Below, in pieces: positions 8,963-17,356 of a stretch of 64,000 bases of DNA. Under the pieces are notes generated by a model that was given only the letters and a program-made list of their open reading frames with translations, ran no database searches and was not told the origin of the DNA. The stretch is taken from positions 3,202,001 to 3,266,000 of the forward strand of contig NZ_CP080524.1 in the NCBI RefSeq assembly GCF_024746795.1, in the 5' to 3' direction. Each line of letters starts with the position of its first letter. Position 1 is the first letter of the stretch. The position numbers and the translations under genes were made by a program. This DNA comes from Mesorhizobium sp. AR10 (lineage in GTDB: Bacteria; Pseudomonadota; Alphaproteobacteria; Rhizobiales; Rhizobiaceae).

Positions 8963-9670
8963 ATGCGCCAAATGTCGCTCAGTCCCGAGCTTGTCGCGCT
9001 GTGCCATCGAGAAGAGGCCGATCCCGGTCCCGATGGCAGCTGGACGCAGTTGAACGACGAGGATTTCCGGACTCTTGCCTTGCGTCTGTCGAATGAAGCA
9101 GACGAAGGCCCGTTGTGGGTGTTCGCCTATGGCTCGCTGATCTGGAAGCCAGCCTTCGAATCTGTCGAACGGCAGCGCGCCACCGCCTTCGGCTGGCATC
9201 GGTCCTTCTGTCTCGACATCAAACGCTGGCGCGGCAGCACCGAGCAGCCTGGGCTGATGATGGCGCTCGAACGCGGCGGGCGATGCGACGGCGTGATCTA
9301 CCGTCTGCCGGAAGGCGAGAAGCCGGCCCAGATCGAAAGGCTGTTGCGGCGCGAGATCGATGACCATGAGAGTATCACCTCGGTCAGATGGGTCCCGGTG
9401 CGCACAGCCCAAGGGTCTCTGCGGGCATTGGGCTTCTGGGTCGGCGTGACGGGCAGGGGTACGTCGCTCAACCAGCCGCTGGAGAAGGTGGCGAAAGTGC
9501 TGGCCAGAGCGTGCGGTCATGTCGGATCGGGTGCGGAATATCTCTACAACACCGTCAGTCACCTCGAAGATTTCGGCATCCATGACCGCAATCTGTGGCG
9601 GCTGCAGGAACTGGTTGCCGACGAGATCAGGTCGCTCCCTCCGACAGGTGTGGAACGTTCAAAAACCTGA
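8963..9670 (+). CDS. chaC: Gamma-glutamylcyclotransferase, ChaC family
   Basis: A 235-residue cytoplasmic enzyme of the ChaC family, which cleaves glutathione to 5-oxoproline and Cys-Gly. The diagnostic YGSL motif is present in LWVFAYGSLIWKPAFE (about residues 52-67). The family's acidic residue region follows in the middle of the protein, and the C-terminus carries the typical AGxYLYNTVxHLEDxGI-like ending. The 5-oxoproline it would release could be opened by the oxoprolinase-like gene at 56564, but the two are far apart and a link is only a guess. Divergent from the VOC gene. Confidence 0.85.
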   Translation: MRQMSLSPELVALCHREEADPGPDGSWTQLNDEDFRTLALRLSNEADEGPLWVFAYGSLIWKPAFESVERQRATAFGWHRSFCLDIKRWRGSTEQPGLMMALERGGRCDGVIYRLPEGEKPAQIERLLRREIDDHESITSVRWVPVRTAQGSLRALGFWVGVTGRGTSLNQPLEKVAKVLARACGHVGSGAEYLYNTVSHLEDFGIHDRNLWRLQELVADEIRSLPPTGVERSKT

Positions 9671-9720
9671 GCGTAATTGTCATGTTTTTATCGAGGTTTT
9701 TCAGTAGCTTGTGCAGAAAA

Positions 9721-9736
9721 TTGACCAATTGATAAA
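9721..9736 (+). promoter_or_regulatory. RutR-like operator upstream of preT
   Basis: TTGACCAATTGATAAA matches the E. coli RutR box TTGACCANNTGGTCAA, as I recall it, at 12 of 14 defined positions. It lies 51 bp before the preT start. A second RutR-like site lies at 17357, beside the RutR-like regulator gene. Assignment is by eye; a genome-wide motif scan would be decisive. Confidence 0.55.
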
Positions 9737-9786
9737 AAAATAAAACGTGCTAGCCTTCCCCAAAACGAAAACAAGGGGAACTGACG

Positions 9787-11151
9787 ATGCCAGAGGGCCA
9801 GTTCAAAGAAGGCATTGCCGGCGGCCGGCTTTCGCCCGATCAATATGCGGACAATTTCTCCGACCTGCATCCACCGCTCGATCATCACGAGGCGCTGGTC
9901 GAATCCGACCGGTGCTATTTCTGCTACGATGCGCCGTGCATGAATGCATGCCCGACCTCGATCGATATTCCGCTGTTCATCCGCCAGATTTCGACCGGCA
10001 ATCCGATCGGCTCGGCCAAGACGATTTTCGACCAGAACATCCTGGGCGGCATGTGTGCCCGCGTTTGCCCGACCGAGACGCTATGCGAGGAGGTCTGCGT
10101 GCGCGAAGTGGCGGAAGGCAAGCCGGTGCAGATCGGCCGCCTGCAGCGCTACGCCACCGATGTCGCCATGGCCGAGAACAAGCAGTTCTATCCGCGCGCC
10201 GCTTCGACAGGCAAGACGGTCGCCGTCGTCGGCGCCGGGCCGGCCGGCCTTGCCGCAGCCCATCGGCTCGCCCGCCATGGCCACGACGTCACCATTCTGG
10301 AGGCTCGCCCGAAGGCCGGCGGCCTCAATGAGTACGGCATCGCCGCCTACAAGAGCATCGACAATTTCGCCCAGGCCGAGGTCGACTATGTCACATCAGT
10401 CGGTGGCATCGACATCCAGAACGGCAAGGCGCTCGGCCGCGACTACCAGCTGTCGGACCTGATCAGGAACTACGATGCGGTGTTTCTCGGCATGGGGCTG
10501 GGCGGCGTCAACGCGCTGCGCGCCGATGGCGAGGAAACGCAGGGTGTGACCAATGCGGTGGAGTTCATTGCCGAGCTTCGCCAGGCCAGCGATCTTTCGG
10601 GCCTGCCTGTCGGCCGGCGCGTCGTCGTGATCGGCGGCGGCATGACGGCAATCGATGCGGCGGTGCAGTCGAAGCTGCTCGGCGCCGAGGAGGTGACGAT
10701 CTGCTACCGGCGCGGCCAGGAGCATATGAACGCCTCCGAGTTCGAACAGGATCTGGCCGCCGCCAATGGCGTCACCATCCGTCACTGGCTGCAGCCGAAG
10801 CGGGTCATTGCCGAGGGCGGCAAGGTGTCGGGCATCGAACTCGAATATACCGCGATGAAGGGCGATACGCTTGCCGGCACCGGCGAGCGGCTGACGCTGG
10901 TTGCCGACCAGGTGTTCAAGGCGATCGGCCAGAGTTTTGTTCCCTCAGCACTCAATGGCAGCGGTGCTGAGATCGCGCTGGAAGCCGGCCGCATCAAGGT
11001 CGATGCCGAGGGCCGCACGTCGCTCGCCAATGTCTGGGCCGGCGGCGATTGCATCTTCGGCGGCGACGACCTTACAGTCTCGGCCGTGGCGCAAGGCCGC
11101 GACGCGGCTGAATCGATCAACCGGGCACTGACCTCGAACGGGAGGGCATGA
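9787..11151 (+). CDS. preT: NAD(P)-dependent dihydropyrimidine dehydrogenase subunit PreT
   Basis: The 454-residue flavin/iron-sulfur subunit of bacterial dihydropyrimidine dehydrogenase, which feeds electrons from NAD(P)H to PreA for reduction of uracil and thymine. The N-terminal quarter carries the Cys-rich iron-sulfur region (CYFCYDAPCMNACP and CARVCPTETLCEEVC). Two dinucleotide-binding motifs follow, VAVVGAGPAGLAAA (about residue 143) for FAD and VVVIGGGMTAIDAA (about residue 280) for NAD(P)H. The start is well supported by AAGGGGAA just upstream. Its stop overlaps the preA start (ATGA). It begins the reductive pyrimidine pathway that continues at 17467-22125. Confidence 0.95.
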   Translation: MPEGQFKEGIAGGRLSPDQYADNFSDLHPPLDHHEALVESDRCYFCYDAPCMNACPTSIDIPLFIRQISTGNPIGSAKTIFDQNILGGMCARVCPTETLCEEVCVREVAEGKPVQIGRLQRYATDVAMAENKQFYPRAASTGKTVAVVGAGPAGLAAAHRLARHGHDVTILEARPKAGGLNEYGIAAYKSIDNFAQAEVDYVTSVGGIDIQNGKALGRDYQLSDLIRNYDAVFLGMGLGGVNALRADGEETQGVTNAVEFIAELRQASDLSGLPVGRRVVVIGGGMTAIDAAVQSKLLGAEEVTICYRRGQEHMNASEFEQDLAAANGVTIRHWLQPKRVIAEGGKVSGIELEYTAMKGDTLAGTGERLTLVADQVFKAIGQSFVPSALNGSGAEIALEAGRIKVDAEGRTSLANVWAGGDCIFGGDDLTVSAVAQGRDAAESINRALTSNGRA

Positions 11152-12467
11152 GCATGGCAGACATCCGCAACAATTTCGTCGGCATCAAATCGCCCAATCC
11201 ATTCTGGCTGGCCTCGGCGCCACCGACCGACAAGGCCTACAACGTCATCCGCGCCTTCAGGGCGGGATGGGGTGGCGTTGTGTGGAAGACGCTGGGCGAA
11301 GAAGGCCCGCCGGTGGTCAACGTCAACGGCCCGCGCTACGGCGCCATCTGGGGCGCCGACCGCCGCCTTCTCGGCCTCAACAACATCGAGCTGATCACTG
11401 ACCGTGACCTGCAGGTCAATCTGCGCGAGATCAAGCAGGTCAAGAAGGATTGGCCCGATCGCGCCATCGTCGTCTCGCTGATGGTGCCGTGCGTCGAGGA
11501 AAGCTGGAAGGCGATCCTGCCGGTGGTCGAAGAAACGGAGGCCGACGGCATCGAGCTCAATTTCGGCTGTCCGCACGGCATGTCGGAACGCGGCATGGGT
11601 GCGGCCGTCGGCCAGGTGCCGGAATACATCGAAATGGTGGTGCGCTGGTGCAAGGCCAACACCCGCATGCCGGTCATCACCAAGCTGACGCCCAACATCA
11701 CCGACGTGCGCAAGCCGGCAAGGGCAGCGTTCTCCGGCGGCACCGATGCGGTGTCGCTGATCAACACCATCAACTCGATCACCGGTGTCGACCTCGACTC
11801 GTTCGCGCCGCAGCCGACCATCGACGGCAAGGGTTCGCATGGCGGCTATTGCGGCCCGGCGGTGAAGCCGATCGCCATGAACATGGTGGCCGAGATCGCG
11901 CGTGATCCGGAAACGCATGGCCTGCCGATCTCCGGCATCGGCGGCATCACTACATGGCGCGACGCCGCTGAATTCATGGCGCTTGGCGCCGGCAATGTGC
12001 AGGTGTGCACGGCAGCGATGACCTACGGTTTCAAGATCGTGCAGGAGATGATCGCAGGGCTGGAGAACTGGATGGACGAGAAGGGCCATGCTTCGCTCGA
12101 CGACATCATCGGCCGCGCGACGCCCAACGTCACCGACTGGCAGTATCTCAACCTCAACTATATCGCCAAGGCGCATATCGACCAGGAGGCCTGCATCAAA
12201 TGCGGGCGCTGCCACATCGCCTGCGAGGACACCTCGCACCAGGCGATCACCAATATGGTCGACGGCGTCAGGCATTTCGAGGTGATCGAGGCCGAGTGCG
12301 TCGGCTGCAATCTCTGCGTCAATGTCTGTCCGGTCGAGAACTGCATCACCATGGAACCGCTGGCAGTCGGCGCGATGGATGAGCGTACCGGCAAGCCGGT
12401 GTCGCCGATCTATGCCAACTGGACGACGCATCCCAACAACCCGATGGCCAAGGTGGCGGCGGAATAA
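11148..12467 (+). CDS. preA: NAD-dependent dihydropyrimidine dehydrogenase subunit PreA
   Basis: The 439-residue FMN-containing catalytic subunit that reduces uracil or thymine to the 5,6-dihydro form. The dihydroorotate-dehydrogenase-like barrel (about residues 5-320) includes NFGCPHGMSERGMG, which contains the active-site Cys region, and the phosphate-binding GIGGITTW. The C-terminus has two 4Fe-4S ferredoxin motifs, CIKCGRCHIAC and CVGCNLCVNVCP. The first ATG overlaps the preT stop by four bases; another ATG lies six bases later. A rho-independent terminator follows directly, so preTA form a closed two-gene operon. Confidence 0.95.
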   Translation: MSMADIRNNFVGIKSPNPFWLASAPPTDKAYNVIRAFRAGWGGVVWKTLGEEGPPVVNVNGPRYGAIWGADRRLLGLNNIELITDRDLQVNLREIKQVKKDWPDRAIVVSLMVPCVEESWKAILPVVEETEADGIELNFGCPHGMSERGMGAAVGQVPEYIEMVVRWCKANTRMPVITKLTPNITDVRKPARAAFSGGTDAVSLINTINSITGVDLDSFAPQPTIDGKGSHGGYCGPAVKPIAMNMVAEIARDPETHGLPISGIGGITTWRDAAEFMALGAGNVQVCTAAMTYGFKIVQEMIAGLENWMDEKGHASLDDIIGRATPNVTDWQYLNLNYIAKAHIDQEACIKCGRCHIACEDTSHQAITNMVDGVRHFEVIEAECVGCNLCVNVCPVENCITMEPLAVGAMDERTGKPVSPIYANWTTHPNNPMAKVAAE

Positions 12468-12485
12468 GGGCACATCCAGCCAGAA

Positions 12486-12512
12486 AGCGGCGCATGCGGG
12501 CGCCGCTTTTTT
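12486..12512 (+). terminator. Rho-independent terminator after preTA
   Basis: AGCGGCGC pairs with GCGCCGCT across a six-base loop, followed by a run of six T. It lies 19 bp after the preA stop. Confidence 0.85.
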
Positions 12513-12527
12513 CAATTTCCTATTGCA

Positions 12528-12559
12528 GATAAAAAATATCCATGATAAAAAATATCCAT
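12528..12559 (+). promoter_or_regulatory. Tandem 16-bp repeat, candidate Rrf2 operator
   Basis: GATAAAAAATATCCAT occurs twice head to tail with no spacer (12528-12543 and 12544-12559), ending 18 bp before the Rrf2-type regulator start. Inside each copy GATA and TATC form an inverted repeat five bases apart. An AT-rich, partly palindromic repeat directly upstream of an autoregulated repressor gene is what an operator would look like. Function is inferred. Confidence 0.5.
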
Positions 12560-12577
12560 GAATTGGAGATCAACCAG

Positions 12578-13096
12578 ATGAAGCTGGGCGAGGGCGTCGA
12601 AGCGGCCATCCACTGCGCCGCGATGCTGGCCGGCGTGGATGGCCAAGGCACCATGCCGGGCGCTGCCCTGGCGGAAGCCTTCGGCCTGTCGCCGAGCTAT
12701 CTGTTGAAGCATCTCAACATGTTGACGGCGGCGGGCATTCTGGAATCTGTGTCCGGGCCATCCGGCGGTTTCCGGCTGGCCCGGTCAGCTAAGCGTATTA
12801 CGCTGCTTGACATCGTGCTTGCCGTCGAAGGGCGCGAGCCGGCCTTCCGCTGCGGCGAGATCCGCCAGCGCGGCCCCGCGAGGCTCGATGCCTCGGCCTA
12901 TGTCAAACCTTGCGGCATCAATGTCGCGATGCTGAAGGCGGAGCGCGCTTATCGTGCAGCACTCGCCGAGGCCAAGCTGTCGGACATCGTTGCGGACTAT
13001 ATGAGCGACGCCGATCCGCGTTCGGTCGCCGCGGGCTGCGCCTTCGTGGCGCGCTATCAGCGGCCGCAGAAATCGAGTTCAACCAAGCAAGCGTGA
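12578..13096 (+). CDS. Rrf2 family transcriptional regulator
   Basis: A 172-residue winged-helix regulator of the Rrf2 group (IscR, NsrR, RirA relatives). Residues 1-75 form the DNA-binding domain, with LAEAFGLSPSYLLKHLNMLTAAG as recognition region and the wing SGPSGGFRLAR. The sensor region has only two Cys in the expected place (C92 and C112) instead of the usual three closely spaced ligands, so it may sense redox through thiols or bind a cluster with another ligand. The ATG at 12578 follows a GGAG Shine-Dalgarno; ATG codons further upstream lie inside the tandem repeat. It precedes an AhpD-like gene by 12 bp and then a DoxX gene, probably its targets. Confidence 0.88.
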   Translation: MKLGEGVEAAIHCAAMLAGVDGQGTMPGAALAEAFGLSPSYLLKHLNMLTAAGILESVSGPSGGFRLARSAKRITLLDIVLAVEGREPAFRCGEIRQRGPARLDASAYVKPCGINVAMLKAERAYRAALAEAKLSDIVADYMSDADPRSVAAGCAFVARYQRPQKSSSTKQA

Positions 13097-13108
13097 AAGG
13101 TAAAGACG

Positions 13109-13567
13109 ATGAAACAGAGGCTGCAATTCTTCGCCGCGGCGCCGGAAATCATGAAGGCGGTGTCGGCGCTCAACAAGGCGGTCGACCAATGCGGGCTCGA
13201 GCAGAGTTTGCTGCACCTGATCAAGCTCAGGGCGTCGCAGATCAATGGCTGCTCGTATTGCGTCGAGATGCACAGCCGCGAGGCGCGGCGTGACGGTGAA
13301 ACCGAGCAGCGGCTCTACCTCGTATCAGCGTGGAAGGAATCGCCGCTGTTTTCCGAACGCGAGCGCGCCGCCTTCGCCTGGACCGAAGCCGTGACAAAGA
13401 TCGCCGACAACGGTGTTTCAGACGAACTCTATGCAAGGACGCTCGAGCATTTCTCGGAAGAGGAACTGGTCAAGCTGTCTGTCGCACTCGGCATGATCAA
13501 CACCTGGAACCGGCTTTGCATCCCGTTCCATGCCATGCACCCGATGCCGGCGGCCAAGGCTGCCTGA
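13109..13567 (+). CDS. AhpD-like carboxymuconolactone decarboxylase family protein
   Basis: A 152-residue helical protein of the AhpD/CMD family. The peroxidatic motif is present as INGCSYCVEMHSREAR (about residues 47-62), giving the CxxC pair plus downstream His used in alkylhydroperoxidase activity. It follows the Rrf2 regulator by 12 bp and precedes a DoxX gene, a combination that suggests an organic-peroxide or electrophile response. A rho-independent hairpin lies between this gene and DoxX, so expression of DoxX may be partly attenuated. Confidence 0.9.
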   Translation: MKQRLQFFAAAPEIMKAVSALNKAVDQCGLEQSLLHLIKLRASQINGCSYCVEMHSREARRDGETEQRLYLVSAWKESPLFSERERAAFAWTEAVTKIADNGVSDELYARTLEHFSEEELVKLSVALGMINTWNRLCIPFHAMHPMPAAKAA

Positions 13568-13577
13568 GTGGTCGAAG

Positions 13578-13611
13578 CGGCGCGCGGGGCATATCCGCGC
13601 GTCGTTTTTTT
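13578..13611 (+). terminator. Terminator or attenuator between AhpD-like and DoxX genes
   Basis: CGGCGCGCGG pairs with CCGCGCGTCG (one G-T pair) around a seven-base loop, followed by seven T. It lies 11 bp after the AhpD-like stop and 19 bp before the DoxX start. Confidence 0.75.
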
Positions 13612-13629
13612 GATTTGGAGATCAAGGAC

Positions 13630-14007
13630 ATGTTTTCGAGTTTTCAGAATGAGATTCAGTTTGCCGCCCGCCTGCTGGTTGGCGGCGCCTTTGTCTTTGC
13701 CGGCCTGCGCAACATCCAGAACGCGGCCTTCCTGACCCAGTTGATGGCGGCGCGTGGCGTGCCGCAGGCGCGGTTGATGCTGTGGCTCGGCATCGTGCTT
13801 CAGGTCGTCGCCGGAGCGCTGGTGATCGCAGGCGTCTGGACCACCCTGGCGGCGGCATGCCTGGTGCTGTTCCTCATCGTCGCCACGCCGATGTTCCACA
13901 ATTTCTGGGACCATCAGGGACCCGAACGCGCTGCTCGCATCAACGGGTTCGTCGGCAATGTCGCGCTGACGGGTGGATTTCTGGCGCTGATGGTGCAGCC
14001 GCTTTGA
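13630..14007 (+). CDS. DoxX family membrane protein
   Basis: A 125-residue membrane protein with four hydrophobic segments; LLVGGAFVFAGLRNI near the N-terminus and ATPMFHNFWDHQGPERAAR near the C-terminal side are typical for DoxX. The ATG at 13630 follows GGAGATC. It is the third gene of the Rrf2-AhpD-DoxX block, separated from the AhpD-like gene by a terminator-like hairpin. It converges with the SDR gene at 14032. The family's role in thiol or redox stress fits the neighbourhood but is not proven for this protein. Confidence 0.87.
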   Translation: MFSSFQNEIQFAARLLVGGAFVFAGLRNIQNAAFLTQLMAARGVPQARLMLWLGIVLQVVAGALVIAGVWTTLAAACLVLFLIVATPMFHNFWDHQGPERAARINGFVGNVALTGGFLALMVQPL

Positions 14008-14031
14008 CAATTGCGGCTGCCTCCATGCCGG

Positions 14032-14754
14032 TCACGCGGCAAATCGCAGGCCGCCATCGCAAGTCAGCACCTGGCCGGTGACAAAGCTGGCGGAAGTGAG
14101 GAAGGCGATGGCATCGGCAACATCTTCGGCGCGGCCGATGCGGCCGACCGGCGTCTTGCCAGCATACTCGGCAAAGACTGCCCGACGCTGTTCGTCGTGC
14201 AGGAAATCCCACCACGGCGTGTCGATGACGCCTGGCGCCACGGCGTTGACGCGCAGGGGTTTTAACTCCACCGCCAGGATCGGCACCACTGTCAGCAGCA
14301 TGCCGTTGATGGCGGCGATGCCGGCAACGCCGGGGGCCGACAGCTGCGCCGATACCGCCGAAATGAAGGTGACCGACCCGCCCTTGTTCAGGGTGGGCAA
14401 GGCCGCCTGCAGGCAAGACAGTTGCGGCCTGACCTTCTCGTCGAGGCCGCTGCTCATGTCGGTGAGATCAAGCGTTTCGAACGGGCCCAGTCCCTTGCCG
14501 CCGCTGACGGCCAGCACAAGATGGTCGAAGGTTCCCAGGCGGGCGAAGAATTGGCGAACCTCTTCCGGCTCCGTTGCGTCGAAGGCAGCGGTTTCGACAG
14601 CGCCGCCAAGGCTATGCCATGCGCCTTTGAGCCTCTCCTGGTTGCGGCCGGTGATGGTCACTTTCATGCCCAGGCCAAGCAGTCGCTTCGCCGTGGCAAG
14701 GCCGATACCGGATGAGCCGCCGACGATCACGGCATGTTGGGTTTTCTCGGTCAT
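14032..14754 (-). CDS. SDR family oxidoreductase with altered catalytic motif
   Basis: A 240-residue Rossmann-fold protein of the short-chain dehydrogenase family. The cofactor motif GGSSGIG is intact (residues 12-18), as are the N-terminal strands and the C-terminal DGG ending. The catalytic Tyr-x-x-x-Lys is missing: after Ser132 the expected place reads IAAIN (I146, N150). Some SDR subfamilies show this replacement, so it may be a naturally degenerate enzyme or a binding protein rather than a normal dehydrogenase. Its start overlaps the stop of the upstream SDR gene by four bases, so the two are translationally coupled. Confidence 0.88.
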   Translation of the reverse strand: MTEKTQHAVIVGGSSGIGLATAKRLLGLGMKVTITGRNQERLKGAWHSLGGAVETAAFDATEPEEVRQFFARLGTFDHLVLAVSGGKGLGPFETLDLTDMSSGLDEKVRPQLSCLQAALPTLNKGGSVTFISAVSAQLSAPGVAGIAAINGMLLTVVPILAVELKPLRVNAVAPGVIDTPWWDFLHDEQRRAVFAEYAGKTPVGRIGRAEDVADAIAFLTSASFVTGQVLTCDGGLRFAA

Positions 14755-15596
14755 GAATGCAGTTCCTTCGATGTGACGGAAGCCGGGGATTGCCCGACGA
14801 GGTCGAGGCTCAGGGCGCGCAGTTGCCGCCGGGCCTTTTCATCATAGGCTTGCGCATCGGCGCGGGATTCCCTCTGTCCATCAAAATAGAGGCCACTTCG
14901 TCCTTCGAGTGCGGGCGACGTCGCCAGGTTGAGGATAGCGTCGGCACCTTGCTCGACCGAACTCCACGGCGTGACGCCGGCCTGCCGCACCATGGTGGTG
15001 TCCATATAGCTTGCCGGATGCAGGCTGTTGACGGTCACATTGGTGCCCTTCAGCTCCTGCGCCAGGTCGATGGTGAACAGGATCTGCGCCAGCTTGCTCT
15101 GGCAGTAGGCACGAACGCCGTCATAGGAACGGGTCAGCATGACGTCGCCGAAATCGATCGCTTGCTGGCCCGCTGACGCGACATTGACTATGCGCGCCGG
15201 GGCGCTTGCCCTGAGCAACGGCAGAAGCTTTGATGTGAGCAGGAAGCCAGCGAGATAGTTGACGGCAAAGCGCAGTTCGTAGCCGTCGGCGCTGACCTGT
15301 CGTTTGGCGCCAGCCGTGCCGATGCCGGCATTGTTGATGAGGATGTCGAGCCGGTCTGTTCTGGCCCGAACAGCCTCGGCGAGGCGGCGGACTTCGGCCA
15401 GCGAGGAAAGGTCGGCAATGAGAAGCTCGGCTTTGCCGCCGATGGCTTCGATCTCGGCGACAGCGGCCTTGCCGCGCGTCGCATCGCGGCCATGCACCAG
15501 GACACGGGCGCCGCTGGCGCCGAGCCTTCGCGCAACCATGTGGCCGACGCCGTCGGTCGATCCTGTGATGAGGATGGTCTTGTCTTTCAGTTCCAT
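14751..15596 (-). CDS. SDR family NAD(P)-dependent oxidoreductase
   Basis: A 281-residue short-chain dehydrogenase with a complete motif set: cofactor-binding TGSTDGVG (about residues 11-18), structural NNAG, catalytic Ser in VASAG and the YCQSK Tyr/Lys pair. It resembles retinol-dehydrogenase/WWOX-like SDRs. The ATG at 15596 is preferred because GGAGG lies eight bases upstream; longer in-frame starts exist at 15611 and 15623. It is the first gene of a two-SDR operon and is divergent from the frameshifted XRE regulator, a usual arrangement for a local regulator and its target. Confidence 0.88.
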   Translation of the reverse strand: MELKDKTILITGSTDGVGHMVARRLGASGARVLVHGRDATRGKAAVAEIEAIGGKAELLIADLSSLAEVRRLAEAVRARTDRLDILINNAGIGTAGAKRQVSADGYELRFAVNYLAGFLLTSKLLPLLRASAPARIVNVASAGQQAIDFGDVMLTRSYDGVRAYCQSKLAQILFTIDLAQELKGTNVTVNSLHPASYMDTTMVRQAGVTPWSSVEQGADAILNLATSPALEGRSGLYFDGQRESRADAQAYDEKARRQLRALSLDLVGQSPASVTSKELHS

Positions 15597-15699
15597 GTTC
15601 AGAGCCTCCATATTGCTCTGCATGGAAGATGGAGTGGCTGGCGCATCCCAAACAGTTCAAACTTTATCCTGGTATCAATACTGCTATAATAGGCTGATC

Positions 15700-16610
15700 A
15701 TGGATACTCCCACACATGCTGCCGAAGACAGCCGCCGGCGCGAACTTGGCGCGTTCCTGCGCTCGCGCCGCGAAAGGCTGACGCCGTCGGCCACCGGCAT
15801 CGCCACCGGCATGCGGCGGCGCACCCCAGGACTGCGCCGCGAGGAGGTGGCGATATCGCCGGCGTCGGCACCACCTGGTACACATGGCTGGAGCAGGGAC
15901 GTGACGTCAAGCCATCAGTGGAAGTGCTGACGGCGCTCAGCGAGGCTTTGCGCCTCGATCCGGCAGAGAAGCGGCATCTGTTCATTCTTGCCGGCCGGCA
16001 GCTGCCGGACAGTCGCGCTGTGGCGTCGGAAAAGGTCGACGGCCCCTTATTGCATATGCTGCAAAGCCTGGTCCTGCAGCCCGCCTATGTGGTCGGGCGG
16101 CGCTGGGACGTGCTGGCCTGGAACCCGGCGGCGGCAGCTGTGTTCGGCGACTATGGCTTGCTGGAGGGTGATGCCCGCAACATCGTGCATATGGTTTTCA
16201 CCAACCCGCACCATCGCCGCCTGCTTGTCGACTGGGAGCAGTTGGCGCGCGCCGTGCTCGCCTCGTTCCGGGCCGAAAGCGCCCGCTATGTCGGCGATCC
16301 GGATTTCGAGCGGCTGATCACGTTGATGACGCGCTCGAGCCCGGAATTTCGCGCCTGGTGGCCGCAACGCGACGTGGCTCGCAAACTGTCGGGGGTGAAG
16401 CATGTCCGGCATGCGATCGCAGGCGCCATGGCGTTCGAGCATATGAGCCTTTCGATCGATGACGGCTCGGATATGAAGCTGATCGTCTACACGCCGCTTG
16501 CCGAAGAGAATTCGATCGCCAAGCTCGAAAAACTGCTGGAGGCGCCGCCGGCCGAGCGGCGCAGCCTGATTTCTTGCCGCGTTAGTTTTTCGGCTTCAGC
16601 CCGTCGATGA
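15700..16610 (+). pseudogene. XRE/MmyB-type transcriptional regulator, frameshifted
   Basis: Two overlapping frames together encode a helix-turn-helix regulator with a MmyB-like C-terminal ligand domain. The first part (from ATG 15700) reads RRRELGAFLRSRRERLTP and RRTPGLRREEVA. After about 15850 homology continues only in another frame with GVGTTWYTWLEQGRDVKPSV and VLTALSEALRLDPAEKRHL. One missing base, probably a G in a GCGGAT context near 15851, explains the break inside the HTH. The rest, including WDVLAWNPAAAAVFGDY, is intact to the stop at 16610. Either the gene is dead or the base is a sequencing error. It lies divergent to the two-SDR operon and its end overlaps the TetR gene by 29 bp. 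Confidence 0.85.
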
Positions 16611-17211
16611 ACAACTGTTCCAGGAACCTTGCGGCATCCTCGAAGCGGCCGTCGCCGCCGCGGTCGGCGCCGAGCACGGCGCGGACCTGGACATCGAAAT
16701 CGGCATAATGTTGCGTCGTCGCCCAGATCGAGAAGATCAGATGCCAGGGGTCGGTGCGGGCGATCTTGCCGGCGCGCATCCAGCCCTTGATGATATTGGC
16801 CTTCTCGTCGACAAGCGTCTTCAACTCGCCTTCCAGCAGCGGCATGATGCGCGGCGCGCCCTGCAGAATCTCGTTGGCGAACAGCCGGCTTTCCCTGGGG
16901 AAATCGCGTGCCATTTCCAGCTTGCGCCTGATGTAGCTGCGCAACTCGGTCAGGGGATCGCCGATGTCGTCGAGTTCGCGCAGCGGCGCCAGCCAGGTTG
17001 CGAGCAGCCGCTCCATCAGTGTCTCGTGGATGTCTTCCTTGCGGCGGAAATAGTAGAGCAGGTTCGGCTTCGACATGCCGGCGGCTTCGGCGATCTGGTC
17101 GATGGTCGAGCCGCGAAAACCGTTGGTGGAGAAGACCTCGAGCGCCGCCTCCAGGATGAGTTCGCGCTTTTCCTGCTGGATGCGGGTGCGGCGAGGGGCG
17201 GGGACTTCCAT
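16582..17211 (-). CDS. rutR: RutR-like TetR family regulator of pyrimidine catabolism
   Basis: A 209-residue TetR-type repressor. The N-terminal HTH (FRGSTIDQIAEAAGMSKPNL) and especially the ligand domain follow E. coli RutR closely: LYYFRRKEDI, WLAPLREL, RLFANEILQGAP, DEKANIIKGW and a DPWHLIFSIWATTQHYADF segment. RutR binds uracil or thymine and controls pyrimidine use. The rut operon itself is absent here; the gene is divergent from the aminotransferase of a reductive uracil pathway, and a RutR-like operator lies between them. The ATG at 17211 is preferred; an upstream in-frame ATG at 17298 would add 29 residues unlike the family. Confidence 0.85.
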   Translation of the reverse strand: MEVPAPRRTRIQQEKRELILEAALEVFSTNGFRGSTIDQIAEAAGMSKPNLLYYFRRKEDIHETLMERLLATWLAPLRELDDIGDPLTELRSYIRRKLEMARDFPRESRLFANEILQGAPRIMPLLEGELKTLVDEKANIIKGWMRAGKIARTDPWHLIFSIWATTQHYADFDVQVRAVLGADRGGDGRFEDAARFLEQLFIDGLKPKN

Positions 17212-17356
17212 ATCGGCGGTCACCCCGGCAGACCTTGGGTTGCCGGGCAATCTGGACCAATTCTCTGGACCAGTTTTTCCCTGACCTGTGGAGCGCACTT
17301 CCGATGCCGCATTTCCGCTAGTAATCCCTTGACCGCCGACAGGGCGGTGCTAACGT

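Noticed and set aside
10782..12515. Minus-strand frame of 577 codons antisense to preA
   Set aside because: Same shadow effect; PreA motifs are complete on the plus strand and the antisense protein has no recognisable features.
15845..15860. Programmed ribosomal frameshift in the XRE-type gene
   Set aside because: No slippery heptamer or downstream structure is seen at the junction, and homologues of this family are single-frame; a deletion or sequencing error is simpler.
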